From Pararhodobacter sp. SW119 (GTDB lineage: Bacteria; Pseudomonadota; Alphaproteobacteria; Rhodobacterales; Rhodobacteraceae), in contig NZ_JADDJF010000014.1 in assembly GCF_017811755.1 (NCBI RefSeq), positions 1 to 64,000 of the forward strand: DNA of 64,000 nucleotides. Reading direction: 5' to 3'. Made by a program: the position numbers and the translations under genes. Under the pieces are notes generated by a model, which saw only the letters and a list, made by a program, of their open reading frames with translations, ran no database searches and had not been told where the DNA came from. Shown here one piece after another: positions 42,528 to 50,926 of the stretch. The first letter of the stretch is position 1, and every line of letters starts with the position of its first letter.

Positions 42528-44444
42528 TCAGGTCGCCCCGCGCCCGCGTTCGGCCACGGGTTGGTTTATATCCGCTTCCCGCACTGCCAGATCGCGTCGA
42601 CTCCAGTAAAGCGCATCGGCAACTGCCTGGTCGCCATCGCCGGTCGCCACGGCCTTGCGCAGCGCGTGCAAGGCACGCGCCAGTTCGAACCCCGACAACC
42701 CCGCCTCGACCGAGGCGAAGACCTTGTCGTGCCGCGTCGGCTGCAACTCGCCGGTGATCGACAGTTCCTCGTGCAACTTCTCGCCCGGCCGCAACCCGAT
42801 CACGGCAATCTCGATATCGCCTTCCGGGTTCGATCGATCGCGCACCGAATAGCCCGAGGTTTCGATCACCTGCCGCGCCAGATCCGCGATCCGTACCGGG
42901 CGCCCCATGTCTAGGACGAAGATCTCGCCCCCCTTTGCGATCGTTCCCGCCCACAGGACAAGCCGCGTGGCCTCTTGCGCCGTCATGAAGTAGCGGGTGA
43001 TTTCGGGGTGGGTCAGGGTTACCGGACCGCCGCGCAGGATCTGTTCGCGAAACCGCGGGATCACCGAGCCCGACGAGCCCAGCACGTTGCCGAAGCGCAC
43101 GGTAGCAAAGACGGTGCGCGGCGACTCGCGCGCCAGGTCGGCGACGATCAGTTCGGCCAGCCGCTTGGTCGCGCCCATCACGCCGACCGGGCGCACCGCC
43201 TTGTCCGACGATACCAGGATGAACCGCTCGACCCCGAAATCGAGCGCCTCGCGCGCCAGCGTGTTGGTACCCAGCACGTTGTTGGTGACCCCGGCCAACG
43301 GATTGGCCTCGACCATCGGGACATGCTTGTAGGCCGCCGCATGCAGCACGACCTCGATCTGGTGAAGCTCCAGCACATGGCGGACCTGCCGGCGGTCGGT
43401 GATCGTGCCCAGGACCGGAACGATCGTGCAATCCAGTTTCCCCGCCAGCGCGCGCAACTCGCTTTCGATCGAGTAGAGCGCGAATTCCGACAACTCCATC
43501 AGCACCAGCCGCGCCGGCCGGCAGTTCAGCACCTGCCGACAAAGCTCGGACCCGATGGAACCGCCGGCACCGGTGATCAGGACCGAGCGCCCGCGATAGC
43601 CTTCGCAACCGCTCCCCAGTTGGTCACCCAGATGCGTCCGCCCCAGCAGCGTCGTGGGCAGCACCGGGGCCAGTTGCGCGACGATCTCCTCCTCCCCGAT
43701 CAACTGCGAGAACGAGGGCACGCTCTGCACTTCAACCTCCAGGTCGGCGATCCGGCGCGCGATCTGCGCCTGCCGCGGCGAGTTGAGCGAGGGCATGGCC
43801 AGGATCACGCGGTCGATTTCCAGATCGGCGATCAGCGCCGCCAGCTTCTGCGGCGGATGCACCCGCAGCCCGGCAACGGTCAAACCGTGCAGCACGGCGT
43901 TGTCGTCGACGAAGGCTTGCGGACGGATCGTCGCATGCGTGCGCAGCGCAAGCGCAAGCTGCATGCCAGTCGTGCCAGCGCCGTAGATTAACACTCGGGT
44001 CATCGGCTGACCGCCGCGGTAGACCCGCATCAGGACATGCAGCAGCACCAGTCGGCATGCGGCGCTCAGGAAAAGGAAGTTTAGCCCGAAGATCACGGGC
44101 CCGGTGGTCAGCAGAATCGTTCCCGGCCGACCGTTCAGCAGCGACAGCAGAACGGTCAGAACCGCGGCGAGGATTGCGCTGCGCCCCATCGCGGACATCT
44201 CGTAGGATTTCATCTGGATGCGCGGCAGTCCTAGCGCCACCGACAGCGCCGCGCAGGACGCCATCATCAGCGCGATCGCCAGCCAGTTGTCCAGAAGCCA
44301 TGTCGGCGAAAGGCCGCTCCCGTACTGAAGCACCGCCGTCGAAAGCATCGACATCGGCACAAGCACGACATCGAGGGCGAGGATGATCGCCTGTTTCTGC
44401 GGCCGCGAAAGCCATTTGACGAAACCGAGCATTCGCTGCCCCAT
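42528..44444 (-). CDS. CapD/WbpM-type nucleoside-diphosphate-sugar epimerase/dehydratase
   Basis: This 638-residue inner-membrane enzyme has four N-terminal transmembrane helices, a CoA-binding-like Rossmann domain (VLIYGAGTTGMQLALAL) and the catalytic extended-SDR domain with GAGGSIGSELCRQ. The active-site region is SSDKAVRPVGVMGATKR, where Met replaces the usual Tyr, as is normal in this group, and RPGEKLHEEL follows. It makes modified UDP-sugars for polysaccharide or glycan synthesis. It lies upstream of the LuxR gene on the same strand. Confidence 0.93.
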   Translation of the reverse strand: MGQRMLGFVKWLSRPQKQAIILALDVVLVPMSMLSTAVLQYGSGLSPTWLLDNWLAIALMMASCAALSVALGLPRIQMKSYEMSAMGRSAILAAVLTVLLSLLNGRPGTILLTTGPVIFGLNFLFLSAACRLVLLHVLMRVYRGGQPMTRVLIYGAGTTGMQLALALRTHATIRPQAFVDDNAVLHGLTVAGLRVHPPQKLAALIADLEIDRVILAMPSLNSPRQAQIARRIADLEVEVQSVPSFSQLIGEEEIVAQLAPVLPTTLLGRTHLGDQLGSGCEGYRGRSVLITGAGGSIGSELCRQVLNCRPARLVLMELSEFALYSIESELRALAGKLDCTIVPVLGTITDRRQVRHVLELHQIEVVLHAAAYKHVPMVEANPLAGVTNNVLGTNTLAREALDFGVERFILVSSDKAVRPVGVMGATKRLAELIVADLARESPRTVFATVRFGNVLGSSGSVIPRFREQILRGGPVTLTHPEITRYFMTAQEATRLVLWAGTIAKGGEIFVLDMGRPVRIADLARQVIETSGYSVRDRSNPEGDIEIAVIGLRPGEKLHEELSITGELQPTRHDKVFASVEAGLSGFELARALHALRKAVATGDGDQAVADALYWSRRDLAVREADINQPVAERGRGAT

Positions 44445-44675
44445 TCACCGAACGCCGCTTGCCTGGGTGCAACCACCGATCACGCGGCGCCGAAGCCCCG
44501 AACGCCCGTGGAAACCGGCTCGCGTTTCCTACCTGTGCGACGCAGCATTACGCAACCCAGCCGGGCTGGGCAAGCAAGCGTTCACGCTAAAGGCGATCTT
44601 TCGCGGATCCTCGCCAAAAGAAGCAGCGCCGTCGGGCGCTCCTGTCCATCCCGTTGGCACCACGCCGATCCCGGG

Positions 44676-45071
44676 TTATCCCTCGGGCATGAACGAGGAG
44701 TGGTGCAGGATGATCTCCCAGCCCTCGCCCTTTCCCTGGTGGACGAAACTGAAGCGGACATCGACCTCGGGCCGACCCTCCTGCGCGGTCATCGTGAAGC
44801 GGTAGATGCCCGCGTGCAGGATCACCCCGCCCGCGCGCTGGACCGAGCTCTCCAGCACCTGGCATTCCGGCCCGTTCTCGAGGAAAGCCCGAAAGTACTC
44901 GACGATCTCCGCGGGCGTGCGACGGATCTCCCGGGACAGCGTCGGCAGCAGGATCGCCTCGGGCGCATAGAGCGCGGCCAGCTTCTCCGCGTCCCGGCTT
45001 CTCAGCGCTTCCGCCCAAGGTTTGATAAGCGCGGCTGATGACGGCAACTTGAGAATCGCGTCGGACGTCAT
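44676..45071 (-). CDS. NTF2-like (SnoaL/DUF4440-type) small protein
   Basis: This 131-residue protein has the fold pattern of a cone-shaped NTF2-like domain: PWAEALRSRDAEKLAALYAPEAILLPT, EIVEYFRAFLENGP, then strands ending VRFSFVHQGKGEGWEIILHHSSFMPEG. Members serve as small enzymes or ligand-binding proteins. The 231 bp between it and the CapD start hold no gene. Confidence 0.75.
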   Translation of the reverse strand: MTSDAILKLPSSAALIKPWAEALRSRDAEKLAALYAPEAILLPTLSREIRRTPAEIVEYFRAFLENGPECQVLESSVQRAGGVILHAGIYRFTMTAQEGRPEVDVRFSFVHQGKGEGWEIILHHSSFMPEG

Positions 45072-45365
45072 CGTGCCTCCCTCAGGCGCCGGGGTTGTGA
45101 AGCAGTTACCGGCTCTCGCCCCCCGTTTCCAGACTTGATTGAAAGGCGAACACGATATACCTTTTCACAACCATTGTTAATTTTGGTTGCATTTTCGGTT
45201 GCAGACCCTGAGTGTTGAAATCAACCGGCAGTAGAGAGAGGCGGTCGCTTCAGCCGACGTCTAACAGTCGACTCGAATGCGAGAGTTATAAGGTAGTTGC
45301 CGCAAGACTTTGTTAGGTGCCGCCCAGCAGGCTCCTGCGCGGGGTAGATCTATCGAGGTGTGGGT
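45072..45365. other. AT-richer divergent intergenic region
   Basis: About 290 bp contains an AT-rich tract near 45155-45210 with two direct GGTTGCA copies (ATTTTGGTTGCATTTTCGGTTGCAG). It should hold the promoters of the two divergent genes, and an RNA gene cannot be excluded. No protein gene seen. Confidence 0.4.
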
Positions 45366-45746
45366 GTGAGGACATTAGTCGACTTGCGTCATCATGAGCG
45401 CGTCGTGATTGACACGACGCGGCTTGACCGGCTTTTTCAGAGCATGGGTCAGCGTGGCGCAGAAGAATTTGTCATGGACCGTGTCGAGGACATCTCGGAA
45501 CGGCTGGCCGATATCGAGTGGCGCTATCGCCAGGGGTCGTTGACCGAACTTGCGCGCGAAGCGCAAATCGTCTCGCGGCTCAGCAGCGAGATCGGACTGA
45601 TCTCGCTTGCGCGCGTCGTGCGCGACCTGGGCATTTCCGCCGATCGGGGCGACATGATCGCCTTTCGCGCCGTCTGGCAACGTCTGGTACGGATCGGCGA
45701 TCGGTCGCTCGCCCAGGTCTGGGAAGTTCCGGGGCTTTCGCTCTGA
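45366..45746 (+). CDS. Hpt-like helical protein lacking the phospho-histidine
   Basis: From GTG 45366 (GAGG ribosome site 7 nt upstream) the protein is about 126 residues. The stretch LAREAQIVSRLSSEIGLISLARVVRDLGISADRGD aligns by eye with the Hpt helix pair (AHxLKGxxxxIGxxxL...LExxxRxGD), but Gln stands where the phosphorylated His should be and Ser-Arg replace Lys-Gly. If related, it would be a non-catalytic phosphorelay scaffold or inhibitor. Function unknown otherwise. Confidence 0.7.
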   Translation: MRTLVDLRHHERVVIDTTRLDRLFQSMGQRGAEEFVMDRVEDISERLADIEWRYRQGSLTELAREAQIVSRLSSEIGLISLARVVRDLGISADRGDMIAFRAVWQRLVRIGDRSLAQVWEVPGLSL

Positions 45747-45747
45747 C

Positions 45748-45763
45748 CGGGCGCACGCGCCCG
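45748..45763 (+). terminator. Rho-independent terminator after the Hpt-like gene
   Basis: CGGGCG, tetraloop CACG, CGCCCG, then ATTTTCTTT. A compact stem with a T-rich tail, directly after the stop codon. Confidence 0.88.
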
Positions 45764-45824
45764 ATTTTCTTTCCCCTGGCGATCCTCTAGGTTCCGCGCG
45801 ACTCTTCCTCGACGCGAGCCTGAC

Positions 45825-47222
45825 ATGCCGATCGAACCTGACTTCGCTGACGGCGATTCCGCCGCCCTGCCCCTGCATGCCCTGCGCGCAGAGGACCTTG
45901 CGGACTGGCGCCAGGCGCTGCCCGACGCCGCCCGCGACTGGGTCGACGCCGCCGGGTTTTCCGCCCGGATCGGACAGGTCGTGCTGGTGCCGGACGGTTC
46001 GGGCAAACTCGTCATGGCGGCCGCGGGCCTGGGGGATGCGGCCGCGCGGCGGCGCACCCGCTTTGCCCTGGCGGCGGCGCGGGCCAAACTGCCCGCCCGC
46101 GACTTTCGTCTCGACTGCCGGCTCACCGACGACGATCTTGACGAGCAGGTGCTGGGCTGGCTGCTCGCCGGCTATCGCTTCGACCGCTATCGCAAGGACA
46201 AGCCCCCTGCGCGCGCGCAACTCGTCGCGCCCGCGGGCGTCGATACCGTGCGCCTCGCCCGCATCGCCCAGGCCGAGGCGCTGACCCGCGATCTGATCAA
46301 CACACCCGCCGCCGACCTGGGGCCGGAGGAGCTGGAAACCGCGATGCGTGATCTGGCCGCGACGCATGGTGCCGACCTCACCGCAACAACCGGCTACGCC
46401 CTGCTCGGGGCCAACCTGCCCCTGATCCATGCCGTCGGCCGAGCCTCGCCCCGCGCGCCGCGCCTGCTGGACCTGCGCTGGGGCACCGACGGCCCGCGGC
46501 TGACGCTGGTCGGCAAGGGCGTCTGTTTCGACACCGGCGGGCTGAACCTGAAACCCGGCGCCTCGATGGGGCTAATGAAGAAGGACATGGGCGGCGCGGC
46601 GACGGTGCTTGGGCTCGCGCAGATGATCATGGCCACCGGCTGGAAGGTCCGGCTGCGCGTGCTGGTCCCGGCGGTCGAGAATGCGGTTGCCGGCGTGGCC
46701 TTCCGCCCCGGCGACATCCTGACCGCGCGGGACGGCCAGACGGTCGAGGTAAACAACACCGACGCCGAAGGCCGCCTCGTGCTCGCCGATGCGCTGGCGC
46801 TGGCGGACGAGGAGGCCCCGGACGCGATCATCTGCATGGCGACCCTGACCGGCGCCGCGCGGGTGGCGCTGGGGCCGGACCTGCCGCCGCTCTACACCGA
46901 TGACGAACCCCTCGCCGCCGCCCTTGCTCGCGCCGCAGCCGCGGTGCGCGATCCGGTCTGGCGCATGCCCTTTCACGATCCTTACGAGCCGTTGATCGAA
47001 CCCGGCATTGCCGATTTGGACAACGCCCCCTCGGGCGGCATGGCGGGTTCGATCACCGCCGCGCTCTTCCTGCGCCGGTTCGTCCGCGCCACGCCGCGTT
47101 TCGCGCATTTCGACATCTACGGCTGGCAACAAAAGGACGCCCCGGCCCGCCCCAAAGGCGGCGTGGGCCAGGGCGCTCGCGCGCTCTTCGCGGCCCTGCC
47201 CAGCGTGCTGAATCTGTCATGA
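45825..47222 (+). CDS. M17-family leucyl aminopeptidase
   Basis: This 465-residue cytoplasmic enzyme removes N-terminal residues from peptides. The two-metal active site is visible: VGKGVCFDTGGLNLKPGASMGLMKKDMGGAA (Lys and Asp ligands) and VNNTDAEGRLVLADAL, the M17 signature. The N-terminal domain is short, as in many alphaproteobacterial copies. The last 4 bp overlap the NlpC/P60 gene, so both peptidases are coupled. Confidence 0.95.
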   Translation: MPIEPDFADGDSAALPLHALRAEDLADWRQALPDAARDWVDAAGFSARIGQVVLVPDGSGKLVMAAAGLGDAAARRRTRFALAAARAKLPARDFRLDCRLTDDDLDEQVLGWLLAGYRFDRYRKDKPPARAQLVAPAGVDTVRLARIAQAEALTRDLINTPAADLGPEELETAMRDLAATHGADLTATTGYALLGANLPLIHAVGRASPRAPRLLDLRWGTDGPRLTLVGKGVCFDTGGLNLKPGASMGLMKKDMGGAATVLGLAQMIMATGWKVRLRVLVPAVENAVAGVAFRPGDILTARDGQTVEVNNTDAEGRLVLADALALADEEAPDAIICMATLTGAARVALGPDLPPLYTDDEPLAAALARAAAAVRDPVWRMPFHDPYEPLIEPGIADLDNAPSGGMAGSITAALFLRRFVRATPRFAHFDIYGWQQKDAPARPKGGVGQGARALFAALPSVLNLS

Positions 47223-48058
47223 GCGCCCTGTCCCCCGACCGCCGCTTCCGACGCGCCACCGACCGCGTCGCGCATGACAGCCTGCGCGGCCGGATCGACG
47301 CGCGCGCCTTCACCGCCGGCCGCGCGGCGCGCATCGCCGCGCCGCTGGTCGATCTTTGCGCCGCACCAGGCGGCGCGCGCGACCGGCAGCTTCTGCTCGG
47401 CACCGGCTTCACCGTGCTCGAGGAACGCGATGGCCACGCCTTCGGGTTCGAGGCACGCCACGGCTACTGCGGCTGGCTGAGCGCCGACGCGCTGGCCGAC
47501 CCGCTGCCGCCCACGCACTGGCTCGCGGTCCCGGCCAGCCACCTCTACCCCGGCCCCGACCTGAAACTGCACGAGATCGCGCCGCTCTCGATGGGCGCGG
47601 AAGTGGCGGTCGAGGGGCAGGAGAACGGCTTTGCCCGCACCGCCGACGGCTGGATCTTCGCCCGTCACCTGCGGCCACTGGACGACCGGGCGGACGATCC
47701 GGTCGCCGTCGCCCGCGGCTTCCTCGGCACACCCTACCTCTGGGGCGGCAACAGCCATGCCGGCATCGACTGCTCGGGCCTGGTGCAGACCGCGCGCGCC
47801 GCCTGCGGCCTGCCCTGCCCGCCCGACAGCGACCTGCAGCGCGCCCTGCCCGGAACCGACATCGCCCCGGACGCCGAACGGCCGGGCGATCTGATCTTCT
47901 GGAAGGGGCATGTCGCGATGGTCAGCGCGCCAGACCGGATCGTCCACGCCAACGCCTATCATCTGGCGACGGTCGAGGAGCCGCTGGCAGCCACCATCGC
48001 GCGGATCGAGGCCGCCGGCAGCGGCCCCGTCCTGCGCCGCCTGCGCCCGGCCGACTGA
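47219..48058 (+). CDS. NlpC/P60-family cysteine peptidase with SH3-like N-terminus
   Basis: This 279-residue protein has two SH3-like segments (about 55-150) and a C-terminal NlpC/P60 domain: catalytic Cys in GIDCSGLVQTA, His in GHVAMVSAPDRIVHANAYH. The pair suggests hydrolysis of peptidoglycan-derived peptides, with the coupled M17 aminopeptidase finishing the job. No signal peptide is seen, so it probably acts in the cytoplasm on recycled muropeptides. Confidence 0.9.
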   Translation: MSALSPDRRFRRATDRVAHDSLRGRIDARAFTAGRAARIAAPLVDLCAAPGGARDRQLLLGTGFTVLEERDGHAFGFEARHGYCGWLSADALADPLPPTHWLAVPASHLYPGPDLKLHEIAPLSMGAEVAVEGQENGFARTADGWIFARHLRPLDDRADDPVAVARGFLGTPYLWGGNSHAGIDCSGLVQTARAACGLPCPPDSDLQRALPGTDIAPDAERPGDLIFWKGHVAMVSAPDRIVHANAYHLATVEEPLAATIARIEAAGSGPVLRRLRPAD

Positions 48059-48076
48059 CCGACCGGGCGCGACCGC

Positions 48077-48568
48077 TCAGTCCTGCTTGCCGTGGGAATG
48101 CCCGTGCGAATGCGAATGGCCATGCCCCCCGGGCTGGCGTTCGTTGTCCACGGTCACCGGCACGGTCCGCTCGGCCCCGTCCTCGAACACGAAGGTCACC
48201 TCGATCGTGTCGCCTTGGGCGAAGGGCCGGGTCAGGCCCAGGAACATTACATGGTCGCCGCCGCGATCCAGAACGCGCACGCCTTCGGCCGGCAGCGGAA
48301 TTCCCGCGTCGATCTCGACCATGCGCATGACGCCCCGATCGTCCTCCTGATGGGTGTGCAACTCGGTCCGCGCCGCAGCATTGAACCGGACCGCGACGAC
48401 ATGGCAATCGCGGCTGCCGGTATTGTGCAGGCTCATGAAGGCCGCGCCGGCCTGCGCCATCGCGCCCGTGGCGCGGGCATAGGCGTCGCGCACCTCGAAC
48501 CCGTCGCAGGCAAGGGCGGGAGCCGCAAACAGCGCCGCCGCGGCGGCAAGCGAGAAATTTCGAAACAT
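48077..48568 (-). CDS. PCu(A)C-family periplasmic copper chaperone with His-rich tail
   Basis: This 163-residue protein has a signal peptide MFRNFSLAAAAALFAAPALA and the PCuAC copper site blocks TELHTHQEDDRGVMRMVE and GGDHVMFLGLTRPF. An added tail, GGHGHSHSHGHSHGKQD, should bind extra copper. Members load Cu into cytochrome oxidase. It is downstream of a DUF2946-like gene on the same strand. Confidence 0.9.
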   Translation of the reverse strand: MFRNFSLAAAAALFAAPALACDGFEVRDAYARATGAMAQAGAAFMSLHNTGSRDCHVVAVRFNAAARTELHTHQEDDRGVMRMVEIDAGIPLPAEGVRVLDRGGDHVMFLGLTRPFAQGDTIEVTFVFEDGAERTVPVTVDNERQPGGHGHSHSHGHSHGKQD

Positions 48569-48606
48569 CGTGGTCTCCGGTCTCTGAAAAGGTCTGAAGG
48601 CAGGCG

Positions 48607-48957
48607 TCAGACCTTTCCGGGCGGCCCCCTCGGCGGGTATGGACGCAGCGGCAGACGCGCGGGCGCGGGCCGGGCGCGGCGGTCGAAATCCACCGCCACC
48701 AGCCGCACCGCCGGCCCCGGCAGCGCGCCGGTCTCGCCGGTCAGCCCGGCCATCGGCGGGGTGCACTCCGGACAGGGCAGCACCGGTCCGGTCGGACGCC
48801 CCTCGGCATCCAGGCTGACCGTCACCATCCCGTAGCCGGTGCACAGGACAACGGCGTCCACCGGCCGCGCCTGATGCCGCGCCAGCGCCATGGTCACGCT
48901 GGCCAGCGACAGGACCAGCACCAGGAAACTCAGCGTGAGGGCGCGCGCAATCCGCAT
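48607..48957 (-). CDS. DUF2946-like small exported protein with CxxC
   Basis: This 116-residue protein has an N-terminal signal or membrane helix (ALTLSFLVLVLSLASVTMALA), then VVLCTGYGMVTVSLDAEG and PCPECTPPM. Small cysteine-bearing proteins of this kind often sit next to copper or TonB genes; pairing with the PCuAC gene 38 bp downstream suggests a role in copper handling. The family match is tentative. Confidence 0.65.
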   Translation of the reverse strand: MRIARALTLSFLVLVLSLASVTMALARHQARPVDAVVLCTGYGMVTVSLDAEGRPTGPVLPCPECTPPMAGLTGETGALPGPAVRLVAVDFDRRARPAPARLPLRPYPPRGPPGKV

Positions 48958-49005
48958 GCGTTTTCCTAGCGCCCGGCGGTGGCGAACGAAAGCGCCATCG
49001 GCGCC

Positions 49006-49635
49006 TCAGCCCTGCGACCAGATCCGCGGGATCATCGCCTTGATCCGCCCCACATGCCCCTCGGGCGCGGTGAGCGCATCCTCGGTCAGCGCCCGCGCGG
49101 CGGCGGGCAGATCCTCGGCCGGGCACAGCCGGTCGACCAGCCCCCAGGCGAGCGCCTCCTCGGCGGCGATCTTCGCGCCGCCCATCAGCAGAACCCGCGC
49201 CCGCCCCGGCCCGACCAGCGCCGCCAGCCGCGCCGGGTCCGAGGGCTGCGGCAGATAGCCCAGCTTCATCACCGGGTAGAAGAACCGCGCGCCCGGCACC
49301 GCCAGCCGGATGTCGCAGGCCAGCGCCATCCCGAAGGCGCCGCCGGCCAGCGTGCCGTTCAGCGCGGCGATGGTCAGGCAGGGCAGCGCGGCGATCCGGG
49401 CCGACAGCGCCTCCCAGGCCGGGTCGGTCGCCAGCCCCGCCCGCGCCTCGTCGAGGTCCGCCCCGGCGCTGAAGACGCCCCCCGCCCCGGTCAGGATCAC
49501 CGCCCGCGCCCGGCCTTCGGCCGCCTCCAGATGCTCCAGCAGCGCGCCCAGCATGGCGCGGGTCAGCGAATTGGCCTTCTCGGGCCGGTCGATGGTCAGG
49601 GTCCAGACCGCGCCGTCGACCGCCCGCCGGATCAT
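49006..49635 (-). CDS. Crotonase-fold (enoyl-CoA hydratase/isomerase-like) protein
   Basis: This protein of about 209 residues, short for the family (usually about 255), begins MIRRAVDGAVWTLTIDRPEKANSL and has the oxyanion loops GGVFSAGADLDE and GTLAGGAFGMALACD. Both glutamates used by enoyl-CoA hydratase are absent: Gly stands in the GGAFGMALACD block and Val/Met in FYPVMKLGYLP. It is therefore unlikely to be a standard hydratase. The start overlaps the SDR stop (ATGA). Confidence 0.85.
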   Translation of the reverse strand: MIRRAVDGAVWTLTIDRPEKANSLTRAMLGALLEHLEAAEGRARAVILTGAGGVFSAGADLDEARAGLATDPAWEALSARIAALPCLTIAALNGTLAGGAFGMALACDIRLAVPGARFFYPVMKLGYLPQPSDPARLAALVGPGRARVLLMGGAKIAAEEALAWGLVDRLCPAEDLPAAARALTEDALTAPEGHVGRIKAMIPRIWSQG

Positions 49636-50399
49636 CCGGGCAGCCCCAGCCGCTGCCGGATCGACGCCTCGCGCAGCGACACCTCGGCGCCGCGCCAGTC
49701 GTCGGCGTCCGCGCTGCACATCCACAACAGCGCCCGCGCCGGCCATTCGGGCGGCACATGCATCGACCAGTCGAGCTGGCTCACCGGATTGACGCCCGAC
49801 GCCCGGATCGCCGCCTGCATCCCGGTCGCCACCGTGCCGGGCGACAGGCTGAGCACGCGCACCACGTCGCCCGCCTCCAGATGCGCCGCGCGCGTCAGCA
49901 TCATCGCCCCGGCCTTCGACGCGCAGTAGCCGCTCCAACCCTCCAGCGGGTTGTAGGCCGCACCCGACCCGACGGTCAGGATCGTCCCGCCGCCGGCCGC
50001 GCGCATCACCGGCAGCGCCGCGCGCATGCCGTAGAAGACGCCGTTCAGGTTGACGTCGATCTGTCGCGCCCAGGCGGCGGGGTCGGCCTCCTCGATCCGC
50101 ACGATCGGGTCGATGGTGCCGGCGTTGTTGATCAGCACATCAAGCCCGCCGTGACGCGCCACCATCGCCTTGACTGCCGCGTCGACCGCGCCGGCCTCGG
50201 ACACGTCGCAGACCAGCAGTTCGGCGCCGGTTTCCTCGGCCACCGCCTCCAACTCCCGGCTCGGCCGGCCGGCGAGACCCAGCTTCGCGCCCTTGTCGGC
50301 GAATAGCCGCGCCGCCGCCGCGCCGATCCCCTTGCTGGCCCCGGTGATCAGCACCGCCTTGCCCGCCACCGCGCCTTCCCACTCCGTCTGCGTCGCCAT
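49632..50399 (-). CDS. Short-chain dehydrogenase/reductase
   Basis: This 255-residue classical SDR has TGASKGIG, LINNAGTID, catalytic Ser in TVGSGAAY and the YCASK pair. The segment GTVATGMQAAIRASGVNPVSQLDW after it forms the substrate loop. It is coupled to the crotonase-like gene, so the two probably act in one CoA-ester or hydroxyacid pathway. Confidence 0.9.
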   Translation of the reverse strand: MATQTEWEGAVAGKAVLITGASKGIGAAAARLFADKGAKLGLAGRPSRELEAVAEETGAELLVCDVSEAGAVDAAVKAMVARHGGLDVLINNAGTIDPIVRIEEADPAAWARQIDVNLNGVFYGMRAALPVMRAAGGGTILTVGSGAAYNPLEGWSGYCASKAGAMMLTRAAHLEAGDVVRVLSLSPGTVATGMQAAIRASGVNPVSQLDWSMHVPPEWPARALLWMCSADADDWRGAEVSLREASIRQRLGLPG

Positions 50400-50926
50400 C
50401 CCGGCCTCCCGTTATCCCTGCGCCCAGACCTAGCCCCGCGTCCCGCCAAAGACCAGACACGCCGCCGACGTCAACCGCCCGAATTCGGCGCCCGGGGGCA
50501 AGGCCGCCGACGCGCACGCTATTCCCCGACCGCAGGAACGTGCCCCGGATGTTCTCCCGCCCCTCGTCAGGCTGTGCGCGTTCCGCGCACGAACCTTCCT
50601 CGCGTTGGGCCGGGCGCCGCGCGCTACGCGCGCGGCGAAAAGAGGCTCCGCCGCCAATGGTGGGCCGCCCCTACCGCCATCCGGCATTTTTCTGTCCGAA
50701 AATATCCCGGGGGGTGAATTGGCGCAGCCAAGAGGGGGGCAGCGCCCCCCTTCCGCGCCCCGGCAATGTCCCGAAACCCGCGGGCGCAATCCCTGCCAAA
50801 TCCCTGCCGCAGCGTTCGGAACTGCCATACGTTTGCCATACGCTTGCCAGCCGCTTGCCATACGCCCGCCAGCACCCTGCCGGCGGCCGGAATGCGGCCG
50901 GAACGGCACCGTCCCAACCCCCGCGC
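50400..50926. other. Long intergenic region with repeat array, no protein gene
   Basis: Between the SDR gene and agmatinase there is a 527-bp GC-rich stretch. It contains array locus D and no supported gene. The sequence around 50560-50700 has imperfect GC hairpins (GCGCACG / CGTTGGGC region) that look structural. Confidence 0.45.
50824..50889 (+). repeat. 11-bp phased repeat array, locus D
   Basis: Six units in exact phase: GCCATACGTTT (50824), GCCATACGCTT (50835), GCCAGCCGCTT (50846), GCCATACGCCC (50857), GCCAGCACCCT (50868) and GCCGGCGGCCG (50879). Two more degenerate GCC units precede it out of phase (50795-50816). It lies downstream of the agmatinase gene. Confidence 0.88.
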
